From positions 124,001 to 188,000 of the forward strand of contig JACPDX010000013.1 of NCBI GenBank assembly GCA_016183805.1: DNA of 64,000 bases, given 5' to 3'. Source of the DNA: Bacteroidota bacterium (GTDB lineage: Bacteria; Bacteroidota; Bacteroidia; Flavobacteriales_E; Vicingaceae). The notes beneath the pieces were generated by a model. That model did not search any database. It was given only the letters and a program-made list of their open reading frames with translations, and was not told the DNA's origin. Of this stretch, positions 36,656 to 45,800 are shown one piece after another (position 1 is the stretch's first letter; the number at the start of each line of letters is the position of its first letter). The position numbers and the translations under genes were made by a program.

Positions 36656-36743
36656 CAAAACTAGTTGTTGTCTTAAACAATCCTGTTAAAGGGTTATTAT
36701 TTATATATTAATTAATTGTTACTGATGTTAAGAAATTGTTAAG
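36656..36743 (-). promoter_or_regulatory. Promoter region and Pho box of pstS
   Basis: On the minus strand TAGTTTTG (36656-36663) is a perfect -7 element about 24 bases before the ATG. Further upstream, plus strand TGTTAAGAAATTGTTAAG (36726-36743) repeats TGTTAAG with 11-base phasing, the same architecture as at the cotransporter and porin genes. Single half sites TGTTAC (36717) and TGTTAA (36684) lie between, out of phase. Confidence 0.6.
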
Positions 36744-36794
36744 CCACTATGTAATTGATTTAATGATGCTTTTAAAATTGGGTACTTTCTATTT

Positions 36795-38000
36795 TTAGAA
36801 ATGAACATCTATTTGTAGTCGATACATTAATTCATGGTCTTTGTTGTTTTGAATGTCTAAATAACTAACATCCGATTGTATTTTTAATTTGTGCCCAACA
36901 ATATATTTAGATAAACCAAGTGTATATTGACGTTCAATATCTTTTCCTGTAATTTTTTTGTCTAATTCTATATAGGTAAACCGTGTTGCTACTTCCCAAT
37001 TGTTTTTAAACAAATAACCCATTTGAGCATTTATTCCTGTTCCAACATTCACTACGGCACCTGTCTCGGTTCCATCGCTGTTTTTTGCGATAGCCTGTTC
37101 GGCTTCTCTGTTTGCATATTCGGACATTAACGAAAACCCTTTATATTTAAACATCATATCTACAAAGTAGGTGTAAATGTCTGTTTCAAAAAAACCATTG
37201 TCGTTAACCATGTATTTACCCAAATTGCTTGCAGTTTTAACGGCGTGGTTATTTTTATCATACGTTGCAGCAATAGATAGTTTTGGCTTCTCTTCTCTTG
37301 CTAAATCGCCACCCAAATAATCACCCTCTTTAGCAAATGCCCCTAATGGTAAAAACTCTATTCTTCCTGTCCATTGGTAACCTCCTAAATTATCATCTGT
37401 TACATTTCTTCCTTCACCCTGAGAAACAGCTACCGCTTCTCTAACCTCAAACTTATCGCCTAACTTAAATTCGTGATGTAATTGTACCCCCATGTCTCTG
37501 TCAATATTAAATTGGTTGTTTAGCAACGATCGATCAACCAATTGAAGGTTTGCCGAAGAAATAACCCGTTCGCGATTACCAGGCAGTTTAGTTTGACCAG
37601 CCCACAAGGTAAAGTTTTTGTAAAAATTCCATTTTAAAACCGCGTCTAAAATATAGTTTGGCGAATTACCGGTATGAGAACTTGCCCCGGAAATGTCTTT
37701 GTTGCTCAACCCAAGTTCTATTTTGTATTCTAATTTTGGCGAATAAACAAATCCTTCAAATTTTAAACGGGCACGTCTTGTTAAAAACTTAGATGTTCCC
37801 TCTGTAATTCCGGCGGTATCGTTTAAATTCCACTGCCCTTCATACAATGTTTGAAAACGAGCAGAAAATTTCATGCTCCACGATGTGTCAGCAGCCACAA
37901 CATTTAATATTCCTTTTCCAAATTTTGAATTTGTTTTTTCTTGCGCAACCATCACAGTTGAGAAAAAAAGTGTTGCTAACAGTAATTTAATTTTAACCAT
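36795..38000 (-). CDS. Phosphate-selective porin (OprP/OprO-like)
   Basis: An outer-membrane beta-barrel of the phosphate porin family, 401 residues. It has a signal peptide (about 1-18, ending VMVAQ), alternating beta strands with aromatic girdles, and FARFQTLYEGQW-like and LTRRARLKFEGFVYSPKLEYKIE-type segments (quoted in part) characteristic of the N-terminal barrel of OprP homologues. The C-terminus ends in a terminal strand YRLQIDVHF with the usual final Phe. Its own promoter carries a Pho box (38113-38130), and the gene lies 5' of pstS on the same strand, so uptake across the outer membrane under phosphate limitation is the likely role. Confidence 0.88.
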   Translation of the reverse strand: MVKIKLLLATLFFSTVMVAQEKTNSKFGKGILNVVAADTSWSMKFSARFQTLYEGQWNLNDTAGITEGTSKFLTRRARLKFEGFVYSPKLEYKIELGLSNKDISGASSHTGNSPNYILDAVLKWNFYKNFTLWAGQTKLPGNRERVISSANLQLVDRSLLNNQFNIDRDMGVQLHHEFKLGDKFEVREAVAVSQGEGRNVTDDNLGGYQWTGRIEFLPLGAFAKEGDYLGGDLAREEKPKLSIAATYDKNNHAVKTASNLGKYMVNDNGFFETDIYTYFVDMMFKYKGFSLMSEYANREAEQAIAKNSDGTETGAVVNVGTGINAQMGYLFKNNWEVATRFTYIELDKKITGKDIERQYTLGLSKYIVGHKLKIQSDVSYLDIQNNKDHELMYRLQIDVHF

Positions 38001-38062
38001 GTTGTTAATTTATTTTTAATTTAAATGAGTTACCAAAAACACAAATAGTGTTTAAAACATAG

Positions 38063-38130
38063 CAAAAGTAACCTAACCACAAAACTAACTGATTAACTAA
38101 TAATTAAATCTATGTTAAGTTAGTGTTAAG
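38063..38130 (-). promoter_or_regulatory. Promoter and Pho box of the porin gene
   Basis: Plus strand TGTTAAGTTAGTGTTAAG (38113-38130) is identical over 18 bases to the box before the Na/Pi cotransporter gene. Two perfect -7 candidates on the minus strand follow: TAGTTTTG (38080-38087) and TACTTTTG (38063-38070). Which one is used is not decidable by eye. Confidence 0.65.
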
Positions 38131-38166
38131 CATTTTTAAAGAATATTTGTAATTTAGAGGAAAATA

Positions 38167-38577
38167 ATGGTGACAAAAATTGTACAAATAGAGCATTTAG
38201 TACATCGAAAAGAATGGCGTTTACTCATTCGTTTTGGTTTCGACGATACTTTAAAACATTTGGTAAAACAATTAGAAGGTGCATTGTGGAGTTTTTCCTT
38301 AAAATCGTGGCACGTAAACGATACCCCAGAAAATCTAGCAAAAGTTTATACACTTTTTAACGGTAAAGCTGAAATTGACGACACCTTACTTGTTGAAACA
38401 GTTAAACTTTCGGCGGAAGCGGAAGAAAAAATAAACGTATTTACACTTTGGCTAAAATCGAAACGATACAGCCCAAACACCATAAAAACTTATGTTGATG
38501 CCATAAAATCGTTTTTAAAATTTTATGCCAACAAACCCATCTCGGAAATTACCAACCAAGATGTAATTATTTTTTAA
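38167..38577 (+). pseudogene. Truncated tyrosine recombinase (integrase N-terminal half)
   Basis: 136 residues matching the N-terminal part of Bacteroidota site-specific integrases. There is an amphipathic arm domain (about 1-70, WRLLIRFGFDDTLKHLV) and the SAM-like core-binding domain (about 85-136, FTLWLKSKRYSPNTIKTYVD, then FLKFYANKPISEITNQDV). The frame ends right after this domain. The whole catalytic domain with its R-H-R-Y residues is absent, and no continuation is seen in any frame downstream. The arr cassette boundary lies 54 bases further on, so the cassette insertion or an associated deletion probably removed the rest. Confidence 0.82.
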
Positions 38578-38630
38578 AACGGTACAAAACTATGGGTGTT
38601 TTTATGTAGTTTTATTACACATATAAACAA

Positions 38631-39149
38631 GTTAGCGGTCATTATAGGATGACAACACGGACATTAATAATTGAGAATGGAACATAATCAAAACGAACAA
38701 AAACCAATCGGCTCGACACCTTTCGCTCAGACATATTTTCATGGGACAAAGGCTGACCTAAAACTTGGCGACTTAATTGAAGTCGGTAACAACTCCAACT
38801 TTGGGCAAAGAAAAAATGCGAAATACATTTTCCTGACTGCTACATTGGATGCTGCAATTTGGGGTGCGGAACTTGCATTTGGTGACGGACGAGAAAGAAT
38901 TTATTTAGTAGAACCAACTGGACAAATTGAAGACGACCCTGACTTGACCGACAAAAAGTTTCCTGGTAATCCAACAAAGTCTTATCGTTCGACACAACCA
39001 TTTAAAGTTGTGGGAGAAGTTTCGGTATGGCAAGGACACGCCGCCGAGCAAGTTAAGACAATGAAAGACGCATTAGAAAAACTTAAAGAACAAGGCATTA
39101 ATTCATTAAACGACTGACCTTAACCAAGACAAAACAACGAACCGCTAAC
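38631..39149 (+). mobile_element. Cassette-like unit carrying arr
   Basis: The arr gene is framed by GTTAGCGGT (38631-38639) and its exact inverse complement ACCGCTAAC (39141-39149). Upstream, 38590-38630 carries an imperfect GTGT/ACAC hairpin. The enclosed gene is visibly richer in G and C than its neighbours. The arrangement looks like a single-gene cassette, but the ends do not fit the integron attC core, so its mode of movement is open. Confidence 0.55.
38677..39117 (+). CDS. arr: NAD+-rifampin ADP-ribosyltransferase
   Basis: Transfers ADP-ribose from NAD+ to rifamycins, inactivating them. The small single-domain protein matches Arr throughout: FAQTYFHGTKADLKLGDLIE, then KYIFLTATLDAAIWGAELA, IYLVEPTGQIEDDPDLTDKK, FPGNPTKSYRS, and VVGEVSVWQGH. 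The H, Y and D residues of the Arr NAD site are present in these blocks. The ATG at 38677 is taken rather than a TTG at 38671. 146 residues is normal. Composition differs from flanking genes and inverted GTTAGCGGT/ACCGCTAAC ends surround it, so horizontal acquisition is likely. Confidence 0.94.
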   Translation: MEHNQNEQKPIGSTPFAQTYFHGTKADLKLGDLIEVGNNSNFGQRKNAKYIFLTATLDAAIWGAELAFGDGRERIYLVEPTGQIEDDPDLTDKKFPGNPTKSYRSTQPFKVVGEVSVWQGHAAEQVKTMKDALEKLKEQGINSLND

Positions 39150-39154
39150 AGCTC

Positions 39155-39256
39155 CTTTGCGTTATTGCGGGGGAAGAGCTAATATAAACAGTTGTGCATT
39201 TAATAAACATTGTGTGGACAGACAGTTTAGAGTTTCAAAACCGCCACAACGCAAAG
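39155..39256. repeat. Imperfect inverted repeat after the arr cassette
   Basis: CTTTGCGTTATTGCGG (39155-39170) pairs with CCGCCACAACGCAAAG (39241-39256): 9 and 4 base pairs around a 3-base mismatch, loop about 70 bases. It begins six bases after the cassette end and could be part of a folded recombination site. The rest of 39118-39334 has no gene; AAACCACA ... TGTGGTTT (about 39284-39312) may be a terminator. Confidence 0.55.
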
Positions 39257-39334
39257 CCGCAAAACGTCGTGCTTCATACAAAAAACCACACATCAATTTA
39301 GACCTGTGGTTTAAGTGTGGATATTTGGAAAAAA

Positions 39335-39751
39335 TTATTTTGCTGTAAGTTGTTGCATCAAACCAGCCATATTAGTCGTTTGCCATTCAGAAGTTACTTT
39401 GCCATTTTTTACTTCACGGATAAATTGACCACTTGCAATAATTTTTTTTTGTGTTGCGGGAATTCCAAAAAAATCACCTATATGCGTCATTTTATTGGTG
39501 TAATCAACAGAAACTAAATCATCTTCTGCAATAACACGTAGAAAATCCATATCCATATCTGTAAATGCATTGCTCAACACATTTTTCATAAAAGCAATAT
39601 ACTCTTGTTTTCCAATTGCAGGTCGACCATCTGCTTCATACTTAAAATCATCAGAAATAAGACTATCAACTTTTTCCCAATTACCGGACATAATGGCTTT
39701 TGATAAATTTAATGCAACTTCTTTGTTGACTTTTAATTGTTCATTATTCAT
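39335..39751 (-). CDS. SnoaL-like / ester cyclase family protein
   Basis: A small alpha+beta barrel protein of the NTF2/SnoaL superfamily, 138 residues. It contains ALNLSKAIMSGNWEKVDSLI, DDFKYEADGRPAIGKQEYIA and THIGDFFGIPATQKKI, the last being typical of the ester cyclase subgroup. Members vary from polyketide cyclases to proteins of unknown role, so no reaction is assigned. It is divergent from the HxlR-type regulator 190 bases away, which suggests that the regulator controls it. It lies within the accessory stretch after the arr cassette. Confidence 0.75.
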   Translation of the reverse strand: MNNEQLKVNKEVALNLSKAIMSGNWEKVDSLISDDFKYEADGRPAIGKQEYIAFMKNVLSNAFTDMDMDFLRVIAEDDLVSVDYTNKMTHIGDFFGIPATQKKIIASGQFIREVKNGKVTSEWQTTNMAGLMQQLTAK

Positions 39752-39877
39752 ATGTTATTGACTTTTTGCATTTCCTATTATTAATAAAAAGAAAATGCTG
39801 ATTAATAAAAATTTGTTCATTGAACTATCATTTCAAATTATGATACAAAATAATAGCATAGACTTTACATTTGCAAT

Positions 39878-39917
39878 ATACTACCCAATATGAAAGTGCT
39901 ATCTATTTGGGAAGTAT
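39878..39917 (+). promoter_or_regulatory. Probable HxlR operator
   Basis: ATACTACCCAATA (39878-39890) and TATTTGGGAAGTAT (39904-39917) form an interrupted inverted repeat (two mismatches and a one-base bulge) centred between the divergent SnoaL-like and HxlR genes. The right arm overlaps the -33 of the HxlR promoter, as expected for autoregulation by a dimeric winged-helix protein. Confidence 0.6.
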
Positions 39918-39938
39918 CGAAGAAATAGTTTATTTTTG
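39907..39938 (+). promoter_or_regulatory. Promoter of the HxlR regulator gene
   Basis: TTG (39907-39909), 21-base spacer, TATTTTTG (39931-39938): full match to the Bacteroidota consensus. The ATG at 39943 begins four bases after the -7, so the transcript would be leaderless or nearly so. Confidence 0.6.
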
Positions 39939-39942
39939 CACA

Positions 39943-40302
39943 ATGAAAACATATCAATTAAATGGAACAATCTATTATTGCCCAGTTGATTTGACACTGA
40001 GTGTAGTTGGTGGACGCTGGAAAGGTTTGATTATATGGACACTTAGACAGGAAGGTTCATTAAGATTTAATGTAATAAAAAGACGTCTTGTAACAATAAA
40101 CGATAAAATGCTATCACAGACTTTGAAACAACTCGTAGAGCAGAATATAATAATTAGGAAATCATATAATGAAATTCCACCGAAAGTAGAGTATTCATTA
40201 TCTGAAACTGGAAAACAACTATTGCCAGTTTTCGAATTAATGCAAGAATGGGGTGAAAAGAATAATTCTGAAAAAAGTACGAATGCACAACAGACAATAT
40301 AA
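39943..40302 (+). CDS. HxlR-family transcriptional regulator
   Basis: A winged-helix DNA-binding protein of about 119 residues. The family signature is CPVDLTLSVVGGRWKGLIIW, with the usual cysteine near residue 12. Then LRFNVIKRRLVTINDKMLSQTLKQL (quoted as its parts FNVIKRRL and KMLSQTLKQL) is the recognition region, and KVEYSLSETGKQL the wing. HxlR proteins often sense electrophiles or aldehydes through that cysteine. The start at 39943 is chosen because the family sequence begins there and a longer frame from 39871 would run through the operator. It probably represses itself and the divergent SnoaL-like gene. Confidence 0.88.
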   Translation: MKTYQLNGTIYYCPVDLTLSVVGGRWKGLIIWTLRQEGSLRFNVIKRRLVTINDKMLSQTLKQLVEQNIIIRKSYNEIPPKVEYSLSETGKQLLPVFELMQEWGEKNNSEKSTNAQQTI

Positions 40303-40370
40303 ATCAGCTGGCGGACAGAGCTAAATTGAAGTGATGAACTTTAAATCAACATACTTGCGATTTGAAAAAG

Positions 40371-40388
40371 TGGTGCTTTTAAGCACCA
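40371..40388. terminator. Short hairpin downstream of the HxlR gene
   Basis: TGGTGCTT and AAGCACCA form an 8-base-pair stem around two bases. It lies between the convergent HxlR and rpiB genes and is not followed by a long T run on either strand. Confidence 0.4.
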
Positions 40389-40408
40389 GCCGCTTCATAT
40401 TGCAATCG

Positions 40409-40852
40409 TTAACACCTTATTTTATTCACCCTATCAGTATGTCGTCCACCTTCAAATTCGGTAGAAAAAAATACATCTACGGATTTTAGAGTTTCTTCAT
40501 TAGAAATATACCGAGCTGGTAAAACCAAAATATTGGCGTTGTTGTGTAAACGGGCCAATTCTGCAATTTCGGGCATCCAACACAATGCACTTCTAATGCC
40601 TTGGTGTTTGTTGGCAGTCATGTTTATACCATTTCCACTACCACAAATTAATATTCCAAAAGTTTTATTACTTTTATCTTGTTCAACAAAATTTGCAACC
40701 GGGTGGGCATAATCCGGATAATCTGTTCGTTCGTCCGTATATGGTCCAAAATCTTTTACCTCAATATTTTTTGATAAAAGATACTTTTTTACAGTTTCTT
40801 TTAAGTCGAAACCTGCATGATCACTGCCTATTGCAATTGTTTTTGCTATCAT
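40409..40852 (-). CDS. rpiB: Ribose-5-phosphate isomerase B
   Basis: Interconverts ribose 5-phosphate and ribulose 5-phosphate in the pentose phosphate pathway. N-terminal IAIGSDHAGFDLKETVKKYL, then DFGPYTDERTDYPDYAHPVA, and the active-site cysteine region GILICGSGNGINMTANK with the anion-hole glycines, followed by RSALCW and NNANILVLPARYIS, are all RpiB hallmarks. 147 residues is normal. It stands alone between the accessory stretch and a long AT-rich gap. Related LacA/B enzymes are excluded mainly by context and the typical RpiB segments. Confidence 0.95.
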   Translation of the reverse strand: MIAKTIAIGSDHAGFDLKETVKKYLLSKNIEVKDFGPYTDERTDYPDYAHPVANFVEQDKSNKTFGILICGSGNGINMTANKHQGIRSALCWMPEIAELARLHNNANILVLPARYISNEETLKSVDVFFSTEFEGGRHTDRVNKIRC

Positions 40853-41328
40853 TTTTAATTTGATTGTTAGTAATAAAATTGATTGTTGATACTATGTAAT
40901 ATGTTTTTTAATGTATTGATTTTAAAGCTGCTAAAATTAACTATTCAACTGTTGATAATTAAATTTAATAGGGGTAATTATTTATTTTTTATACTTGGTT
41001 TATTAATTTTTTTTTACAATTGATTATATAAATTTAACATCAAAATTTTTAAGCATTTTTTTAACTTTAAGTTACCAACATCAAAATAAAGGTTGTTAAT
41101 GATAACTTTTGATTAACATTTATTAAATTTAAAAATAACTAACAGTTGTTAATTAAACATTTAATTAACACAAAATCAAATTACTAAAATTAAATCTATT
41201 GTTAGTTATTTCTTATAATTCAATATATTTTAAATGAACAAGAAAACTAATTCCTAATTTTAAACAGTTTTAACAGTATAAACATAGTAATAAATAAATA
41301 ATTTTATATTAAATCTTTTATAATATAT
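40853..41328. other. 476-base AT-rich region without a gene
   Basis: Extremely AT-rich, with many TTAACA, TGTTAA and TTAATTAA words (for example 41095-41165) but no regular phasing, no long open frame and no RNA fold I recognise. It must hold the promoters of divergent rpiB and the MORN-type gene. A regulatory or small-RNA role cannot be excluded. Confidence 0.5.
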
Positions 41329-42837
41329 ATGTTTCGAGTAATCATCATTGTTTTAATTCTTCTGCCTTTTTATTTAATTTCACAAACTAGAATTAATGAT
41401 GGTATAACTAAATTTTATTACGAAAATGGAGCGGTTTCGAGCGAAGGATTAATTAAAAATGGAAAGCCGGAAGGTTATTGGATTAATTACCACGAAAATG
41501 GATTAATAAAATCGGAAGGTAACAGGTTAAACCACCAACTCGACAGTACATGGATTTTCTACAACGAAAAAGGAAATTTTTTATCTAAAATAAACTATAA
41601 AAATGGATTAAAAAACGGATTAAAAAGCCAATACAGCGACAGTTGTAATGTAATTGTAGAAGAAAATTTTGAAAATGATATTAAGCAAGGTTTAACTATT
41701 TATTATTTTGATACCATTAGTAAATTAAAATGGAAAGAACAGCTTTTTGTAGATGGTTTAGAAGAAGGAATAGGTTATGAATATGCTGAAGATGGAAGAA
41801 TTATTACCATTTTTAATTACAAAAAAGGAACATTTATAAGCAAAGAATCGATAAATAGAAAAGATAAAAACAACTTAAAACAAGGTATTTGGAAAACATT
41901 TCATACTAATAACAAAACCAAGATTGAATCGACGTATAAAAATGATTTGTTAAATGGATATTACAAAGAGTACGACAATAAAGGAAAATTATTAAATGCC
42001 GTTTTATACATCAATGGAGTTGCTCAAACCTTTGCCGACGAATTACAGGTTTTAGACATTAAAAAAGAGTTTTTTAAAAACGGAAAAATTAAAAAAGAGG
42101 GCTCTTTTGACATCAATGGAAAAGAACATGGTATTTTTAAAAATTACGATGAAAATGGAAATTTAATAGGTTCAGAACAATATTTTCATGGAATATTATT
42201 AGCCAAAGGATTGATTGATGAAATGGAGAGAAGACAAGGCTGGTGGGAAGAATATTATGTGGACGGACAATTAAAATCGAAAGGAAAATACATTGATGGA
42301 AAAAAAATTGACGAATGGGAATACTTTTTTAACAATGGTAAATTAGAGCAAAAAGGTAATTATATAAATGATGAAAAATTTTCGGGTTTGTGGATTTGGT
42401 ATCACCCCAATGGTGAAATTTTACGAGAAGAAAATTTTAGAAAAGGATTGGAAGATGGATTGTTGCAGGAGTTTGACGAAACAGGTGTATTAATTGCCAA
42501 AGGAGAATTCATTGATGGTTTAAAAGATGGATTTTGGTTTTTTGAATACGGCGATCATAAAGAAGAGGGAGAATATAGAAATGGTGAAAGAAACGGAATT
42601 TGGAATTATTACTATCCCAACAAAAAACAAAATTTTGAAGGTAAATTTGTTGACGGTTCTCCCGATGGAAAACACAAGTACTACTACGAAAACGGAAAAC
42701 TAAAAAAAGAAGAATATTATGTGATGGGCACCAAAACCGATGTGTGGAAATCGTATAACGAATTAGGTGAATTAATCATATCGGTATATTATAAAAATGG
42801 TGAAGAATATAAATTAGATGGCACAAAATTAAAATAA
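41329..42837 (+). CDS. Secreted MORN-type (YwqK-like) repeat protein
   Basis: 502 residues: a signal peptide (about 1-18, LILLPFYLISQ) and then about eighteen repeats of roughly 23 residues of the MORN_2/YwqK type. The pattern is G-x-W-x2-Y-x2-N-G-x-L-x3-G-x-Y-x2-G-x3-G, for example GYWINYHENGLIKSEG. Such proteins are common in this phylum and often mislabelled as antitoxins; no toxin partner is present. It is followed after 6 bases by the giant PAS kinase and its regulator, so the three form an operon. The exported repeat protein could act on the outside of the same signalling system, which is inference. Confidence 0.85.
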   Translation: MFRVIIIVLILLPFYLISQTRINDGITKFYYENGAVSSEGLIKNGKPEGYWINYHENGLIKSEGNRLNHQLDSTWIFYNEKGNFLSKINYKNGLKNGLKSQYSDSCNVIVEENFENDIKQGLTIYYFDTISKLKWKEQLFVDGLEEGIGYEYAEDGRIITIFNYKKGTFISKESINRKDKNNLKQGIWKTFHTNNKTKIESTYKNDLLNGYYKEYDNKGKLLNAVLYINGVAQTFADELQVLDIKKEFFKNGKIKKEGSFDINGKEHGIFKNYDENGNLIGSEQYFHGILLAKGLIDEMERRQGWWEEYYVDGQLKSKGKYIDGKKIDEWEYFFNNGKLEQKGNYINDEKFSGLWIWYHPNGEILREENFRKGLEDGLLQEFDETGVLIAKGEFIDGLKDGFWFFEYGDHKEEGEYRNGERNGIWNYYYPNKKQNFEGKFVDGSPDGKHKYYYENGKLKKEEYYVMGTKTDVWKSYNELGELIISVYYKNGEEYKLDGTKLK

Positions 42838-42843
42838 CCAGAG

Positions 42844-45800
42844 GTGGATTATTCAACAAAAAGCAAAGAGGAATTAATTAAGGAAATAGAAAACCTCAAA
42901 CAAAAAGAACAAAATGTAACGTTTATTTTAAACAGAATAAACGAGATGTTTTATAAAGTTTCTGTTGACAAAAACAATGTTAAAACAATCGAATACTTGA
43001 GTCCTCAAGTCGAAAATGTTTTTGGGTTATCGTATGAAGAATATTTTTTAAATAAAGATAAACTTGTAGAATATTTTCATCCACAAGATCTAGAAAATTT
43101 AAGAAAAAAAGTAAGTGAACAGAAATCAGAAAAAAAACCACAAACCCTGATTTATCGTTTTTACAACAAAAAACAAAAAAAATATGTTTGGATTGAAGAA
43201 ATATTGGTCAATATTTTTTCGGGTACTGGAGAACGAACAGGTGTTTTTGGAACAGCAAAAGATATTACCGATAAAATAGAAACCGAGAAAAATTTAAAAT
43301 TTATACTTGAAAACATTAACGAATGTATTTACAACGTAAAATTTACTGAAACCGAAAAGATACTTACTTACATAAGCCCACAAATTGAACAACTTTTAGG
43401 TTTAACCATTGAAGAATTTAATGAAGAAGGAAAAAATGGCACTATCGCCAAAAGAATTCATCCAGACGATGTTAAATTTATAAATGAATCGGTTTCAACG
43501 GGACTTTATAAATTAAAATTACCACGCATACAAAATGCTTTTAGATTTAAACCAAAAGGCAAAAAAGAATATTTATGGATTGATGAAACCATACACGTGG
43601 TTTATGATAAAAAAGGAAATATAGTAGAAACTACTACGGTTATCAGAGATATTACCGAAAAAAAGAATGCCGAAGAAGCTCTTCTATTATCAGAACAAAG
43701 TTACAAAGACTTGTTTAACCTAAGTCCCAATCTTTTATACATTCAGGATAAAAATGGAGTTTTTATTGATGTTAACCAGACTGTTTTAGAAAAATACGGA
43801 GTAGCGAAAAAAGACGTTATAGGTAAAACGCCGGATATTTTTAATGCTCCGGGTAAAAACGAACACATTGATGTAGAAAAAATATATAAAAATGCTTGGA
43901 AAGGGAAAACTCAAAAATTTGAATGGTGGGCAATAGATAAAAACAATACGGAATTTTTAAAAGAAGTAGTTCTAAAAAAACACAAGTATAAAAATGAGGA
44001 AGTATTAATTGCCAATGGTCGTGATATTACCCATAAAAAAATAATTGAACTCCATTTAAAACAAAATGAAGAACGTTACCGTCAGTTGTTTACTAAAAAC
44101 ATGGCGGGGGTTTTTATTACCGAAAACAATATAATTATTGAATGTAACAACTCTTTTGCTAAAATTTTTGGCTTTAAAACCAGAATGGAACTAATAGGCA
44201 AAAAAGCAGCCGATTTATATTTTAAATTAAGTGATAGGGAGAAGTATCTTAAAGACCTTAGAAAAAAAAATCAGTTAACCAACTATAAAATTAGACATAA
44301 AGATAAAAACGGCAATGAGGTATGGATTTCTTCCAATGTAACCTTGCACGAACTGATAGTAAATGGAAAACCCGTTTTAAGATTAGAAGGAACACTGATA
44401 GATGTTACCGAACAAGTTAACAACGAAAAAAGACTAGTAGAAAGTGAAGAAAAGTACAAAAACCTGATTGAACACTCTCCTTATGGAATAATTATACACG
44501 TAAACGGAAAAATAATTTTTGCTAATCAAAAAGCTGCCGAAATAGTGGGAGAAACAGTTCATCAAAATCAAAAAATCCAAAAAGATTTACTGGATTATTT
44601 ATTGCCCGAACACCGAAAACAAGCCAGCAAAAAAATAAAACAACAACTTAAATTCAATGAAGATGTTTTTATTGATGTGAGAATAAAATCGCCAATTACT
44701 AACAAAATAATTGACATAAGAACCAAAGCTTTACCTATTGTATATCAAAATCAACAAGCCATTCAGGTAGTTTTTCATGATGTGTCGGCACAAAAGCAAT
44801 TATCGAAAGAACGATTAAAAAATCAAATAGCCGAAGAATCGAACAAACTGCTACAAAAAGAAATAGAAGAACGTAAAAAAATTGAACACGAATTATTACA
44901 AAACCAACAATATACCAACAACATCATATCCAGTTCGCTGGATGTTATTTGTTCTACCGACGAAGATGAAAAAATAAAAGAATTTAACAGAGCTGCCGAA
45001 ATTACGTTTGGATTTACCAAAAAAGAAATGAAAGCCATTCCTTCAAAAGCTTTGTATGCTGACGAAACAGGTTTTTACAGGGTTAAAAAAGAACTAGACG
45101 AAACTGGTTTTTTTACTGGAGAAGTTATCAATAAAAGAAAAAATGGCGAATTATTCACTTCTTTTCTGGCTGCATCTGTTTTGAGGGACACCGATGGAAA
45201 AATTATTGGAACTATGGGGGTTTCCAGAGACATTACCGAAATAAAACTTGCCGAACAAGAATTAATTGAAAGTGAAGAACGTTACCGTGACCTGTTTGAA
45301 AACGCTTCCGATTTAATACAAAGTGTAAGTGTTAATGGGCAAATTGTTTATGTTAATAATGCCTGGAAAAATACGTTAGGTTATTCTGACCAAGAAATTC
45401 AGGATAAAACAATTTTCGACTTTTTACACCCCGAAGGAAAAGAGCATTGTATTAATTTTTTCAAAAACATTATTAAAAATAAAAATACCGAAACAGTTAA
45501 AACCAGTGTTGAATTAATTGATAAAAAAGGTAACAAAGTTGTTGTTGAAGGCTCGGTAAGTTGTAAACTAAATGCACAAGGCAAGGTGGTTTCGACCCGT
45601 GGAATTTTCAGAAACATTACCGAAGAAAAATGGATAAAAACCCGTCAAGATGTTTACAACAACATTTCAAAAATTATTTCTGAAAAAACTCAAGCCGAAG
45701 AAATATATGAAGCCATTAGAGTTGAACTTGGAAATGTAATGAATACAGAAGTTTTTGCAATTTCGTATTCTATTAATGAACACACCATTGCCTTTCCCTA

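Noticed and set aside
38590-39256. Integron attC sites around arr
   Set aside because: The GTTAG/CTAAC ends resemble integron junctions, but the expected RYYYAAC and GTTRRRY cores do not fit and no integron integrase is present, so only a cassette-like unit is claimed.
39157-39348. 63-residue open frame after the arr cassette
   Set aside because: It runs through the inverted repeat and possible terminator, has no start context and no recognisable protein features.
40853-41328. Pho boxes or origin in the AT-rich gap
   Set aside because: Several TTAACA/TGTTAA words occur, but spacing is irregular and the composition makes them expected by chance. No DnaA boxes.
41329-42837. Toxin-antitoxin antitoxin (YwqK label)
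   Set aside because: The repeats match families often annotated so, but there is a signal peptide and no toxin gene; the label is not informative.
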